Assembly: GCA_905233825.1 (NCBI GenBank)
Contig: CAJOFE010000001.1
Span: forward strand, 1-64,000
Reading direction: 5' to 3'
DNA from: an uncultured Prevotella sp.
GTDB lineage: Bacteria; Bacteroidota; Bacteroidia; Bacteroidales; Bacteroidaceae
Length of the DNA: 64,000 nt
This document shows positions 1 to 7,626 of the stretch, one piece after another. The position numbers were made by a program, and so were the translations under genes. The notes under the pieces were generated by a model. It had not been told where the DNA came from and did no database searches. It saw nothing but the letters and a program-made list of their open reading frames with translations. Every line of letters starts with the position of its first letter. Position 1 is the stretch's first letter.

Positions 1-1
1 A

Positions 2-1578
2 AAGTTAGATTTGACACAGTATGGCATCACCGGTTCTACCGTGATTGCTCACAATCCGTCGTATGAGTACCTCTTCGAAGAGGAGACAAAGGCTGGTCTC
101 GAGGGTTTCGACAAGGGCGTAAACACCGAGCTCAATGCCGTGAACGTGATGACTGGTATCTATACCGGCCGCTCGCCTAAGGACAAGTACATCGTGAAGG
201 ATGCACAGAGCGAGGACAAGGTGTGGTGGACATCTGAGGAATATAAGAACGACAACCACCCCATGAGCGAGGAGGTTTGGGCCAAGGTGAAGGAAATCGC
301 CATCAAGGAGCTCTGCAATAAGAACCTGTACGTGATGGACGCTTTCTGCGGTGCCAACGAGGCTACCCGTCTGCGTGTCCGCTTCATTGTGGAGGTGGCC
401 TGGCAGGCTCACTTCGTAAAGAATATGTTTATCCAGCCTACCGCTGAGGAACTGGAGAACTTCGAGCCCAACTTCGTCATCTACAACGCTTCGAAGGCTA
501 AGGTGGAGAACTACAAGGAGCTGGGTCTGAACTCAGAGACCTGCGTAGCCTTCAACACCACCACCCGCGAGCAGTGCATCATCAACACCTGGTACGGTGG
601 TGAGATGAAGAAGGGTATGTTCTCGATGATGAACTACTATCTGCCCCTGCAGGGTATCGCTTCGATGCACTGCTCGGCTAACACCGACATGGAGGGTAAG
701 AATACCGCTATCTTCTTCGGTCTCTCTGGTACGGGTAAGACCACCCTGAGTACTGATCCGAAGCGTCTGCTCATTGGTGACGACGAGCACGGATGGGACG
801 ACGAGGGTGTGTTCAACTTCGAGGGTGGCTGCTATGCTAAGGTCATCAACCTCGACAAGGAGAGCGAGCCCTGCTTGAGAACGTGACTGTCGATGGCGAG
901 GGTAAGATTGACTTCGCTGACAAGAGCGTGACTGAGAACACCCGCGTGAGCTATCCTATCAACCACATTGAGAAGATTGCCCAGAAGGTAAACCAGAAGA
1001 GTGCTGGTCCCGAGGCTAAGAACGTGATCTTCCTGAGCGCCGACGCCTTTGGCGTGCTGCCTCCCGTAAGCATCCTGACTCCTGAGCAGACGAAGTACTA
1101 CTTCCTCTCTGGTTTCACTGCAAAGCTGGCTGGTACTGAGCGCGGCATCACTGAGCCCACTCCTACCTTCTCTGCTTGCTTCGGTCAGGCTTTCCTCGAG
1201 CTGCATCCTACCAAGTATGCTGAGGAGCTGGTGAAGAAGATGGAGAAGAGCGGTGCCAAGGCTTACCTGGTGAACACCGGTTGGAACGGCACTGGCAAGC
1301 GTATCTCCATCAAGGATACACGTGGTATCATCGACGCTATCCTGGGTGGTGCTATCCTGAAGGCTCCCACCAAGAAGATTCCTTACTTCGACTTCGAGGT
1401 TCCTACACAGCTCGATGGCGTGGCTTGGGGTATTCTTGATCCTCGCGACACCTATCAGAACCGTAACGAGTGGGAGGAGAAGGCAAAGGATCTGGCTGCC
1501 CGCTTCATTAAGAACTTCAAGAAATACGAAGGCAACGAGGCCGGTAAGGCTCTTGTCGCTGCAGGTCCGAAGCTGTAA
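2..1578 (+). pseudogene. pckA: ATP-dependent phosphoenolpyruvate carboxykinase, 5'-partial and frameshifted
   Basis: The enzyme interconverts oxaloacetate plus ATP with PEP plus CO2; in succinate-forming Bacteroidota it is usually thought to run toward oxaloacetate. The gene enters from the left edge and reads in frame from base 2 ([11 protein letters not shown]). The P-loop GLSGTGKTT and the GDDEHGW motif are intact. The frame breaks near 880: the first part reads LDKESEP and then reaches a stop at 884-886, while the family sequence resumes as [11 protein letters not shown] in another frame and runs to the stop at 1576-1578. Against the usual family sequence about ten codons plus one base are missing at the junction. 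GCCC-type sequence at the join would fit slippage. It is either a real inactivating deletion or an assembly error. Confidence 0.9.
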
Positions 1579-1637
1579 AGCAAGGACCGAAAGCAACTTC
1601 ACCCTATGGGGGTAGGGTTGCAGGTCCGAAGCTGTAA
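1561..1637 (+). repeat. Duplicated 3' end of pckA
   Basis: The last 18 bases of pckA including the stop (1561-1578) recur at 1620-1637, 59 bp downstream, with the stop codon at the same place. A third, degenerate copy can be seen at 1690-1709 (gcagtctcgaagctttaa). This looks like a partial tandem duplication of the gene end. No function is apparent. Confidence 0.7.
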
Positions 1638-1913
1638 GGTGTAAGACTGTCAGAGGGGCGGAAGCAATTTGCTCTACGCATAAGAGAAAATTGCAGTCTC
1701 GAAGCTTTAATAATTGATAATTGAGAATTGATGATTGGCTGCGCCGAAAGGTTGCAGCCAATTATCATTTTCTTTGACATTCAGCTATGCAGGATTCCTG
1801 TTTTTCCGTCGTTTTGACAGATACGTATGGCTTTTGCGTTGACATATATCAACATCATAGCTTTTTTTGGAAAAAACAGAAAGAAAGGCGGCTGGAGATA
1901 ATGGAAAAATGCT

Positions 1914-1921
1914 TACCTTTG
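1914..1921 (+). promoter_or_regulatory. -7 box TACCTTTG
   Basis: It is a perfect TAnnTTTG match on the plus strand with no open reading frame of normal length downstream. A TTTG at the canonical 20-bp spacing is not present. Confidence 0.5.
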
Positions 1922-1927
1922 CAGTAG

Positions 1928-2042
1928 TAGTCGAGATGACTATTCGCAATATTCATTAGGTTAGTAGTTAATAGATTTAAGGTAAAGATTATGTTATTAG
2001 ACGGAGTGCGGGGTGAGTGATTCATACCGTACTCATTTTTTT
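1928..2042 (+). ncRNA. Candidate small RNA (about 115 nt)
   Basis: A -7 box is followed after 6 nt by a small hairpin (TAGTC/GACTA at 1928-1942), an A/T-rich unstructured stretch, and a terminator-like hairpin with seven T residues. The next gene on either side is not on this strand. A nine-codon ORF (ATG at 1991) lies inside but has no partner gene downstream to attenuate, so a stand-alone small RNA is the simplest reading. The call rests on architecture only; I do not recognise the family. Confidence 0.4.
2004..2042 (+). terminator. Rho-independent terminator-like hairpin
   Basis: GAGTGCGG (2004-2011) pairs with CCGTACTC (2027-2034) apart from one G-T position, followed by T7 at 2036-2042. 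The T-run overlaps the last codons of the converging ABC ATPase gene. Confidence 0.6.
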
Positions 2043-2821
2043 ATCTGTATGCCTAATGTGTCAGCATCGAAGGTGACACCGTTTCCACTTTCGATGAAAC
2101 GCGACAGAACACCTTGGTTGGCCAGTTCACGTGGAATGCCGATGGATAGCTGCGAGTCTGATTCCATCAACCACAGGCGGTCGGCAGCCTGTAAGGCCAG
2201 TTCCAGGTCGTGGGTGGAGAGGAAGATGGTTTTTTGCGACTCGCGACTGATGCGCTTCAGCAACAGCAGCGTCTCCACCTTTGAGGGATAGTCGAGAAAA
2301 GCCGTTGGCTCGTCTAAGAAGATGATGGGCGTCTGTTGTGCCAGTGCCTTGGCAATCATCACTTTCTGTCGTTCACCGTCGCTCAGCGTGGTCACCTGTC
2401 GGTTGGTCAGCACCTCGATGCCCACCTGACTGATGGCTTCTTCTACCATCTGCTCGTCCTCGTCGGAGAGGCGGCCCCAGAAGCCTGTATAAGGTGAACG
2501 TCCCATAGCCACCAGTTCCCACACCGTCATCTGCTGTACGTCGGGTCGCTCCGTGAGCACCACGCCTAACTTCTGCGCTAGCTCACGGTCGTTGTATGTC
2601 TCTAATGGTCGGCCTTCAATGTCGATATCTCCTCCTAATCGTGGCTGGAATCCTGCTAAGGTGCGCAGCAGGGTTGATTTTCCCACACCGTTGCGCCCTA
2701 ACAGGCAGGTCAGCTCGCAGCGCAGGATGCTGGCTGTGATGCCATTAGCCACCGTCCGCACGCCCTGCCGCGTCTTATACCCTATGCTGACATCCCTCAG
2801 CCGTATCGTCTCATTGTTCAT
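2033..2821 (-). CDS. ABC transporter ATP-binding protein (iron-siderophore/cobalamin uptake type)
   Basis: This 262-aa ATPase is of the FecE/BtuD class that powers uptake of siderophores, haem or cobalamin through a two-subunit inner-membrane permease. Walker A is GRNGVGKST, the signature is LSDGERQKV, Walker B is IIFLDEPT and the switch histidine is in STHD; all are intact. The usual neighbours (a FecCD-type permease and a binding protein) are absent: upstream lies a toxin-antitoxin pair 59 bp away. It must therefore work with a permease encoded elsewhere, or be a leftover of a broken operon. The exact substrate cannot be read from the ATPase. Start is the ATG at 2821, directly after a shared upstream element. 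Confidence 0.9.
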   Translation of the reverse strand: MNNETIRLRDVSIGYKTRQGVRTVANGITASILRCELTCLLGRNGVGKSTLLRTLAGFQPRLGGDIDIEGRPLETYNDRELAQKLGVVLTERPDVQQMTVWELVAMGRSPYTGFWGRLSDEDEQMVEEAISQVGIEVLTNRQVTTLSDGERQKVMIAKALAQQTPIIFLDEPTAFLDYPSKVETLLLLKRISRESQKTIFLSTHDLELALQAADRLWLMESDSQLSIGIPRELANQGVLSRFIESGNGVTFDADTLGIQIKK

Positions 2822-2831
2822 GGGTGCATTA

Positions 2832-2852
2832 TTTCGATTTAGCGAAGAGAAT
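2832..2852 (-). promoter_or_regulatory. Shared upstream element, copy 1
   Basis: Plus-strand GATTTAGCGAAGAGAAT (2836-2852) ends 15 bp before the ABC ATPase start. The same core occurs upstream of the antitoxin gene (3431) and of tamB (54257), always in the same orientation to a minus-strand gene. This copy has no TAnnTTTG box beside it, so it may be decayed. Confidence 0.45.
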
Positions 2853-2880
2853 ACTGGAAAAAATAGAAGCAGATGTCAGA

Positions 2881-3150
2881 TTACTTGGAGTAATGGAAAC
2901 GCATAGAGAAGACATAAACGTAAATCATGCCACTGGCAATGGAATAGACCAAACGATGTTCATCAGTGATGCGACGTGACCACATTCCTTGCAAGTCACC
3001 TTTCAATGGCTCCGGCCTTCCAATGCCAGTAAAAGGATGTTGTTGAATATCTGTAAGCAGGGAAGTAATACGTTTCATAATACGTACGTTACCTGTTTGC
3101 TTCCAGTATTCCCGATCTGCCTGTGCTTGTGGGGAAAAGACTATTTCCAT
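2881..3150 (-). CDS. YoeB/Txe-type toxin, ribosome-dependent mRNA interferase
   Basis: This 89-aa protein matches YoeB, which cuts mRNA in the ribosomal A site. The family block HPFTGIGRPEPLKGDL...WSRRITDEHRLVY is complete. The residues corresponding to E. coli YoeB Glu46 (PEPLKG), Arg65 (SRRIT) and the C-terminal His83-Tyr84 pair (RFHYSK) are all present, so the toxin looks active. Its ATG lies inside the last codons of the antitoxin gene (10-bp overlap), which implies translational coupling. The antitoxin is expected to neutralise it and repress the pair. Confidence 0.93.
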   Translation of the reverse strand: MEIVFSPQAQADREYWKQTGNVRIMKRITSLLTDIQQHPFTGIGRPEPLKGDLQGMWSRRITDEHRLVYSIASGMIYVYVFSMRFHYSK

Positions 3151-3395
3151 AAGTCTTCAATAGCTACGATTTTTCCTTTCCCGTTCTTAATGTCTTCCTG
3201 CCCTTGCTTGAGGATTTCCATCATAGCAGGTGACGACATCATGTATTCCGTCTCGTCCATAGCCCGTTTCTTAGAAGCAAGGCGTTTGAGCGACTTGACG
3301 GCTTTCTTCATCAAGCCCTCATCTTCGGAGATAATCTGTAGTGCACCGAAAAGCTCCGAGTTCAGTTGTAATTGCGTTGCTGTCATAGTCTTCAT
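3141..3395 (-). CDS. Antitoxin of the YoeB-type pair
   Basis: This 84-aa protein precedes and overlaps the YoeB-type toxin, as antitoxins do. I chose the ATG at 3395 (MKTMTATQLQ) because a -7 box sits 16-23 bp upstream; a longer frame to 3491 would put the promoter inside the gene. The protein is Lys/Glu/Met-rich and ends in IVAIEDLWK, a plausible toxin-binding tail. I see no clear YefM/Phd fold signature, so the family is inferred from position. Confidence 0.75.
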   Translation of the reverse strand: MKTMTATQLQLNSELFGALQIISEDEGLMKKAVKSLKRLASKKRAMDETEYMMSSPAMMEILKQGQEDIKNGKGKIVAIEDLWK

Positions 3396-3410
3396 ACATT
3401 TAATGTGGTG

Positions 3411-3456
3411 CAAAGTTAGTGTAAAATTTTGATTTAGCGAAAAGAATACAAACAAA
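3411..3456 (-). promoter_or_regulatory. Antitoxin promoter with shared upstream element, copy 2
   Basis: The minus strand carries TAACTTTG (3411-3418) as -7 box. The shared core GATTTAGCGAAAAGAAT lies at 3431-3447 (plus-strand reading), followed by AAATTTGCAT. The leader to the ATG at 3395 is only about 10 nt. Confidence 0.6.
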
Positions 3457-3521
3457 TTTGCATTCTTGAGTGTGATATATTTTTTTACCAATCGTGGAAA
3501 TGAAAGAAAAACAAGTTTTCC

Positions 3522-3553
3522 TTTGGCATTTCAATCATTTATTTGTACCTTTG
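3522..3553 (+). promoter_or_regulatory. Promoter of the pseudouridine synthase gene
   Basis: TTTG at 3522-3525 and TACCTTTG at 3546-3553 are separated by exactly 20 bp, the canonical Bacteroidota arrangement. Transcription would start about 13 nt before the ATG at 3573. Confidence 0.75.
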
Positions 3554-3572
3554 GCGATAAATATAGTTGAAG

Positions 3573-5270
3573 ATGCAAGATATTTATCATCCGCTGAGTA
3601 CTGATATCCCTCTGCCTGAGAGGTTGAACAATCCCTTTGACTATGAGCCACATCCGCTGTGTGTGGAGGCGGCACGGATGGTGTGTGAGCACCTGAAGGG
3701 GAGTCCGCTTGAGGAGGAGGTGATGCAAGGAAAGATGCTGGGCGTCCTGATATGCGAGGATGAGCAGGGGCAGTTGGGCTTCTTGGCTGCCTATAGCGGA
3801 CAGTTGGGTGGGCGAGCTGACTGGCCGTGGTTCGTGCCTGCCGTCTTTGACTATTTGCAGCCCGATGGCTATTTCAAGCGTGAAGAGGCTGAGATATCGG
3901 CTGTCAATGCCGACATCGTCCGACGTGAGCAGGACGAAACGTTCATCAGTCTGAAAGCGACGTTGCAGCGCCAGCTGGCGGAGGCTAAGCAGGAGACAGA
4001 GGCTTTTCGCCATCAGATGGCTCTTGATAAGGCTAAGCGCGATGCGCTGCGGGGGAAGACCCCACCCCCAGCCAACTTAAATATAGCAGTGTTGATTCGT
4101 GAGAGCCAGTTCCAGAAAGCGGAGCTGAGGCGCCTGAAGAAACGGTGGGCAGCATCGATAGCTGAGACCGAAGCGCAGCTGAAGCCACAGGAAGAGGCGA
4201 TTGCCGCGTTGAAGGAGGAGCGGAAACGGCGTTCCGATGCTTTGCAACGCTGGCTCTTCGACCAGTTCGTGATGCTGAACGACAGGGGTGAGCGTCGCAC
4301 GCTGACCAGCATCTTTGCCGATACGCCCCAGCAAGTGCCTCCTTCGGGCGCTGGAGAATGCTGTGCGCCGAAGCTGCTGCAATATGCTTTCCTCCATCAT
4401 CTGCGTCCTGTGCAGATAGCTGAGTTCTGGCAGGGACCTTCTCCTCGCATGGAAGTGCGTCATCACGGACAGTATTATCCTGCCTGTCGGGGGAAGTGCA
4501 AGCCGATATTGGAGTGGATGATACAAGCAGACCTTGCAGAAGTAGACCCACCCCCAGCCCCTCCCTGCAGGGAGGGGAGTAGATACCTTTGTGAGCAAGA
4601 ATCTCAGTGGAAGAACTATACTCTCCCCTCCCTGCAGGGAGGGGTCGGGGGAGGACCTTTCCTCGTCATCGACAAGCCTGCTGGCTTACTCTCCGTGCCT
4701 GGCCGCACGGGTGAGGAATCGGTGGAGAGCATCCTGCGACGAAAGTATAAGGAGGTGTATTTGGTGCACCGCTTGGATCAGGACACCAGCGGGCTGATGG
4801 TGGTGGCGTTGACGCAGGAAGCCTATCACAACCTGCAACAGCAGTTCCTCGCGCGTACAATATATAAAGGGTATATAGCGTTGGTGGATGGTGACAGGTG
4901 GAAGGTTGATGGTGGAGCGTGGAGAGAGAAAGGCACGATCTCCTTGCCTCTGCGTCCTGATCCGTATGACCGTCCGCGGCAGGTGGTGGATGTTGAGCAT
5001 GGCAAGGAGGCCGTGACCGACTATGAGGTAATGGCTGTTGAGGAGGGTGGTGTCCGTTTGGCCCTCACTCCTCATACAGGGCGCACACACCAATTGCGCA
5101 TGCACTGTGCTCATCCGCAGGGACTGGGAGCACCCATTGTGGGTGACCGCTTGTATGGAAGACCTAATAACAAACCAGCTCAGCGGCTGTGTCTGCATGC
5201 CGCTGAGCTGGCTTTCAATCATCCTGTGACGGGGCAGCGATTGTCTTTCAGTTCGCCTGCTCCCTTCTGA
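3573..5270 (+). CDS. RluA-family pseudouridine synthase with long N-terminal extension
   Basis: The C-terminal part (about residue 363 to the end) is an RluA-type synthase that isomerises uridines in RNA: LVIDKPAGLLSVPG, the catalytic motif HRLDQDTSGLMV with its Asp, and TPHTGRTHQLRMHCAHPQG. The first 320 residues are a separate domain with a Glu/Lys/Arg-rich coiled-coil (about 125-225), as in the long Bacteroidota members. The join between the two parts (residues about 325-361) is encoded by an inverted pair of GC-rich palindromes rather than by conserved sequence. A possible remnant of the same element sits near 4055-4075 (KTPPPANL). The ATG at 3573 is preferred over the TTG two codons upstream because of the promoter. 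The gene ends 3 bp from the converging CoA-transferase gene. Confidence 0.88.
   Translation: MQDIYHPLSTDIPLPERLNNPFDYEPHPLCVEAARMVCEHLKGSPLEEEVMQGKMLGVLICEDEQGQLGFLAAYSGQLGGRADWPWFVPAVFDYLQPDGYFKREEAEISAVNADIVRREQDETFISLKATLQRQLAEAKQETEAFRHQMALDKAKRDALRGKTPPPANLNIAVLIRESQFQKAELRRLKKRWAASIAETEAQLKPQEEAIAALKEERKRRSDALQRWLFDQFVMLNDRGERRTLTSIFADTPQQVPPSGAGECCAPKLLQYAFLHHLRPVQIAEFWQGPSPRMEVRHHGQYYPACRGKCKPILEWMIQADLAEVDPPPAPPCREGSRYLCEQESQWKNYTLPSLQGGVGGGPFLVIDKPAGLLSVPGRTGEESVESILRRKYKEVYLVHRLDQDTSGLMVVALTQEAYHNLQQQFLARTIYKGYIALVDGDRWKVDGGAWREKGTISLPLRPDPYDRPRQVVDVEHGKEAVTDYEVMAVEEGGVRLALTPHTGRTHQLRMHCAHPQGLGAPIVGDRLYGRPNNKPAQRLCLHAAELAFNHPVTGQRLSFSSPAPF
4547..4654. repeat. REPIN-like inverted palindrome pair inside a coding region
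   Basis: Copy A (4547-4579) is a cccacccccag head joined to the palindrome CCCCTCCCTGCAGGGAGGGG. Copy B (4623-4654) is the same unit in reverse orientation, with the palindrome identical and the head differing at a few bases. They are separated by 43 bp. The head-to-palindrome polarity and the inverted pairing match REPIN architecture. The whole stays open in the frame of the surrounding gene, encoding PPPAPPCREGS and LPSLQGGVGGG. Confidence 0.85.
5175..5211. terminator. Strong hairpin inside the gene end, possible shared terminator
   Basis: CCAGCTCAGCGG (5175-5186) pairs perfectly with CCGCTGAGCTGG (5200-5211) around a 13-nt loop, 60 bp before the stop codon. The two converging genes are separated by only 3 bp, so there is no intergenic room for a terminator. 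No long T-run follows, so termination is uncertain. Confidence 0.4.
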
Positions 5271-5273
5271 AGA

Positions 5274-6779
5274 TTATTTGATGTACTCCGAGAAGTCCGT
5301 TAGGTGCATGTCGCCCTTGCGTGCTAGCGTGTCGTGCATGGCGAAGGCAGCGGTGAGGCAGTGACGGGTATGTCCGCCGGTACCCAGCTTCAGGTAGTCC
5401 CACAGCAGCTGCTTGTAGTCGGGATGTGCACAGTTCTCGATGATGGTCTGGGCACGCTGCATGGGGCTCTTGCCACGCAGGTCGGCGATACCTTGCTCGG
5501 TGACGATGATATTCACGTCGTGCTCGCTGGAGTCCTGATGGCTGACGAAGGGAACGACCGATGAGATGAGGCCGCCCTTGGCCGTCGAGGGACAGGTGAA
5601 GATGCTCAGGTAGGCATTGCGGATGAAGTCGCCGCTACCGCCGATACCGTTCATCATCTTCGTGCCGCTGATGTGTGTGGAGTTGGCATTGCCGTAGATA
5701 TCCACCTCGATGGCGGTGTTGATGGCGATGACGCCCAGACGACGGATGACGGCAGGGTGGTTGGAGATCTCACTCTGGCGCAGCGTCAGGTGGTGCTTCA
5801 TGTAGTCCATGTTGTCATAGACCTGCATCAGGCAGTCGTTTGAAACGGTGAGCGAGCAGGCCGAAGCGTCCTTTACGCGTCCGGAGAGCATCATGTCGAT
5901 CACGGCATTTTGTATCACCTCCGTGTAGATATTGAAGTCGGGCACGTGCTTATCGGCACCCAGGGCACCCAGGATGGCGTTGGCTGTCGAGCCCACACCG
6001 CTCTGCAGGGGCAGGAACTCCTTGGGGATGCGACCCTTGTGCAGCTCGTCAACGAGGAACTCAGCCGTCAGGTAGCCAATCTTATCCGTCACGGGGTCAT
6101 TGTCCTTGAAGGCACGGGCCTCGTCAGGGATGTTGCACTCCACGACACCTACCACCTTCTCCTTCGGTATCGACACGTAGGGCACACCGATGCGGTCGCT
6201 CACGTTGAAGATGGGGATGGGCTTGCGGTAGGGCGGGTCGAGGGGCTCATAGACGTCATGGATGAACTTCGCATTGGGATTGTGGAAGCTGTTGAGCTCC
6301 AGGATGACATGCTTGGCCAGACGTGCTGCCGTAGGCGAGATGCCGCCAGCTGCCGTCAGATAGACATGATAGTCGTTGCCTACCTCCTCGATGTCGCAAA
6401 CCTCCAAGATGGCCCAATCTACATCGCCGTAGAAACCATAGCGCAGCTCCTGTGCCATGTGGCTCAGGTGCAGGTCGTTGTAGGGAATCTCACCCAGGTT
6501 CACGTGCTTGCGGAAGTCGGGGTTCGTGGTGTAGGGTGCACGGTAGAGGATGGCCTGTGCGTTGGCCAGGTCGCCGTCGGTGCTCTGTCCTGTGGAGGCA
6601 CCCGTGAAGATGGCTACTTTAAACTCGCGGCCGGCCTCATGCTCAGCCACTGCAATCTTTGCCAGCTCTTTGGTCGTAGCCTTGGCCACGCCGGCAGGTG
6701 TGAAACCGCTCATGGCGATGTGGTCGCCATTCTTAATCAATGCTGCAGCCTCTGCAGCGGTCAAACGTGTATAAGACAT
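5274..6779 (-). CDS. Acetyl-CoA hydrolase/transferase family CoA-transferase (succinate-type)
   Basis: This 501-aa protein moves CoA between short-chain acids, in this group typically between succinate and acetate or propionate, linking fermentation end products to the succinate pathway. The family motifs are clear: GVGSTANAILGAL, the YTEVIQN segment with the expected active-site Glu, GSGDF and VTEQGIADLRGKSP. It starts at the ATG at 6779, 14 bp after the stop of the Asp-rich lipoprotein gene, so the two are probably co-transcribed. Acetate-, propionate- and succinate-specific members cannot be separated by eye. Confidence 0.93.
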   Translation of the reverse strand: MSYTRLTAAEAAALIKNGDHIAMSGFTPAGVAKATTKELAKIAVAEHEAGREFKVAIFTGASTGQSTDGDLANAQAILYRAPYTTNPDFRKHVNLGEIPYNDLHLSHMAQELRYGFYGDVDWAILEVCDIEEVGNDYHVYLTAAGGISPTAARLAKHVILELNSFHNPNAKFIHDVYEPLDPPYRKPIPIFNVSDRIGVPYVSIPKEKVVGVVECNIPDEARAFKDNDPVTDKIGYLTAEFLVDELHKGRIPKEFLPLQSGVGSTANAILGALGADKHVPDFNIYTEVIQNAVIDMMLSGRVKDASACSLTVSNDCLMQVYDNMDYMKHHLTLRQSEISNHPAVIRRLGVIAINTAIEVDIYGNANSTHISGTKMMNGIGGSGDFIRNAYLSIFTCPSTAKGGLISSVVPFVSHQDSSEHDVNIIVTEQGIADLRGKSPMQRAQTIIENCAHPDYKQLLWDYLKLGTGGHTRHCLTAAFAMHDTLARKGDMHLTDFSEYIK

Positions 6780-6793
6780 TGTTATGTGATGAA

Positions 6794-7459
6794 TTATGAA
6801 TTTTGCATTGCTCGTGTCAGTTCGCTGTTCGTCAGCTTGATATCGCTGCTCTCGCCCGTCTCGCTGTCGATGAACTTGAGGACGAAGTTCTTCTTACTTG
6901 CCTCGATGATTTTCATGAAGGCAGCCATATCTTTGTCGGAGTCGCTGAACATGGATTTCATCATCTCGTTCTTCACCTCAGGCATCTCCAATGCCATTGC
7001 AAACTCCTGCATGGTGATACCCATCTCCTTCATGTTCATATCGATGCTGAACACCACGTCGCGGCCCTCGATCTTCATCGACGTCATCTTCATGCCGTTG
7101 CCCAGGTCTTCAGGCAGTTCACGGCTGGCTACTAGTGTTGCCAGATTCAGCAGGTTGTCGGCCTGCTCGGTGGTCAGGTCTTCGAGGTTGAGGTTGTCAA
7201 AGTCGATATCATCCATATCGAAGTCGCTCAGATCCAGGGCGTCCAGGTCCAGGTCGTCCAGGTCTTCGGCCCGTTCAATCTTCGTCAGGGCGGCGTGCTT
7301 CACGCTGTTGTCGTCATCATCGTCATCGACGAGCTCGGTGTCCTCATCGTCTTCATCCTCATCGTCATAGCTGCGATGCTTGTTGTCCTTGCAACTACCA
7401 AGTGCAATCAAAAGGCCAAATAAAAAGGCCGACATAAACACGAAATGCTTCTTCTTCAT
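6794..7459 (-). CDS. Asp-rich surface lipoprotein, unknown function
   Basis: This 221-aa protein has a lipoprotein signal (lipobox LGSC) followed by a Lys/Asp-rich stretch that resembles the Bacteroidota lipoprotein export signal, so it is probably surface-exposed. Residues about 31-50 are almost all Asp/Glu. Residues about 66-95 are a DL/DF repeat (DLDDLDLDALDLSDFDMDD). The C-terminal half (TSMKIEGRDVVFSIDMNM ... NFVLKFIDSETGE) looks like a small beta-rich domain. I do not recognise the family. It is the first gene of a pair with the CoA-transferase. Its last codons and stop fall in a TTCATAATTCAT simple sequence. Confidence 0.8.
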   Translation of the reverse strand: MKKKHFVFMSAFLFGLLIALGSCKDNKHRSYDDEDEDDEDTELVDDDDDDNSVKHAALTKIERAEDLDDLDLDALDLSDFDMDDIDFDNLNLEDLTTEQADNLLNLATLVASRELPEDLGNGMKMTSMKIEGRDVVFSIDMNMKEMGITMQEFAMALEMPEVKNEMMKSMFSDSDKDMAAFMKIIEASKKNFVLKFIDSETGESSDIKLTNSELTRAMQNS

Positions 7460-7506
7460 TGTGCAGTATTTTAAAAGTTAAATATAAATTGCAGTCTTTC
7501 AGCCTG

Positions 7507-7514
7507 CAAAGGTA
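7507..7514 (-). promoter_or_regulatory. -7 box TACCTTTG of the lipoprotein/CoA-transferase pair
   Basis: The minus strand reads TACCTTTG here, giving a leader of about 45 nt to the ATG at 7459. It stands back-to-back with the ino1 promoter. Confidence 0.6.
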
Positions 7515-7576
7515 CAAAAAAAAAGGTGAATAGTGAATTTTTTCCTGCTTTTCTTTCATATTAATAAAAAAAAGAC

Positions 7577-7584
7577 TACCTTTG
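7577..7584 (+). promoter_or_regulatory. -7 box TACCTTTG of inositol-3-phosphate synthase
   Basis: The box is a perfect TAnnTTTG match on the plus strand, with a leader of about 37 nt to the ATG at 7627. The -33 position is TTTC-like rather than TTTG. Confidence 0.6.
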
Positions 7585-7626
7585 CAGTCACTTATGGAAT
7601 AGGATTAAATCTAAAGACTATAAAAG

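Noticed and set aside
832..1761. Long minus-strand frame of 309 codons opposite pckA
   Set aside because: It is antisense to a recognisable gene, has no family likeness, and arises from the codon bias of the plus strand.
1991..2020. Nine-codon leader peptide before a terminator (attenuator)
   Set aside because: No gene follows on that strand, so there is nothing to attenuate; kept only as part of a small-RNA candidate.
5910..7370. Plus-strand frame of 486 codons opposite the CoA-transferase and lipoprotein genes
   Set aside because: It spans two real genes on the other strand and ends in a Ser run that mirrors the Asp-rich region.
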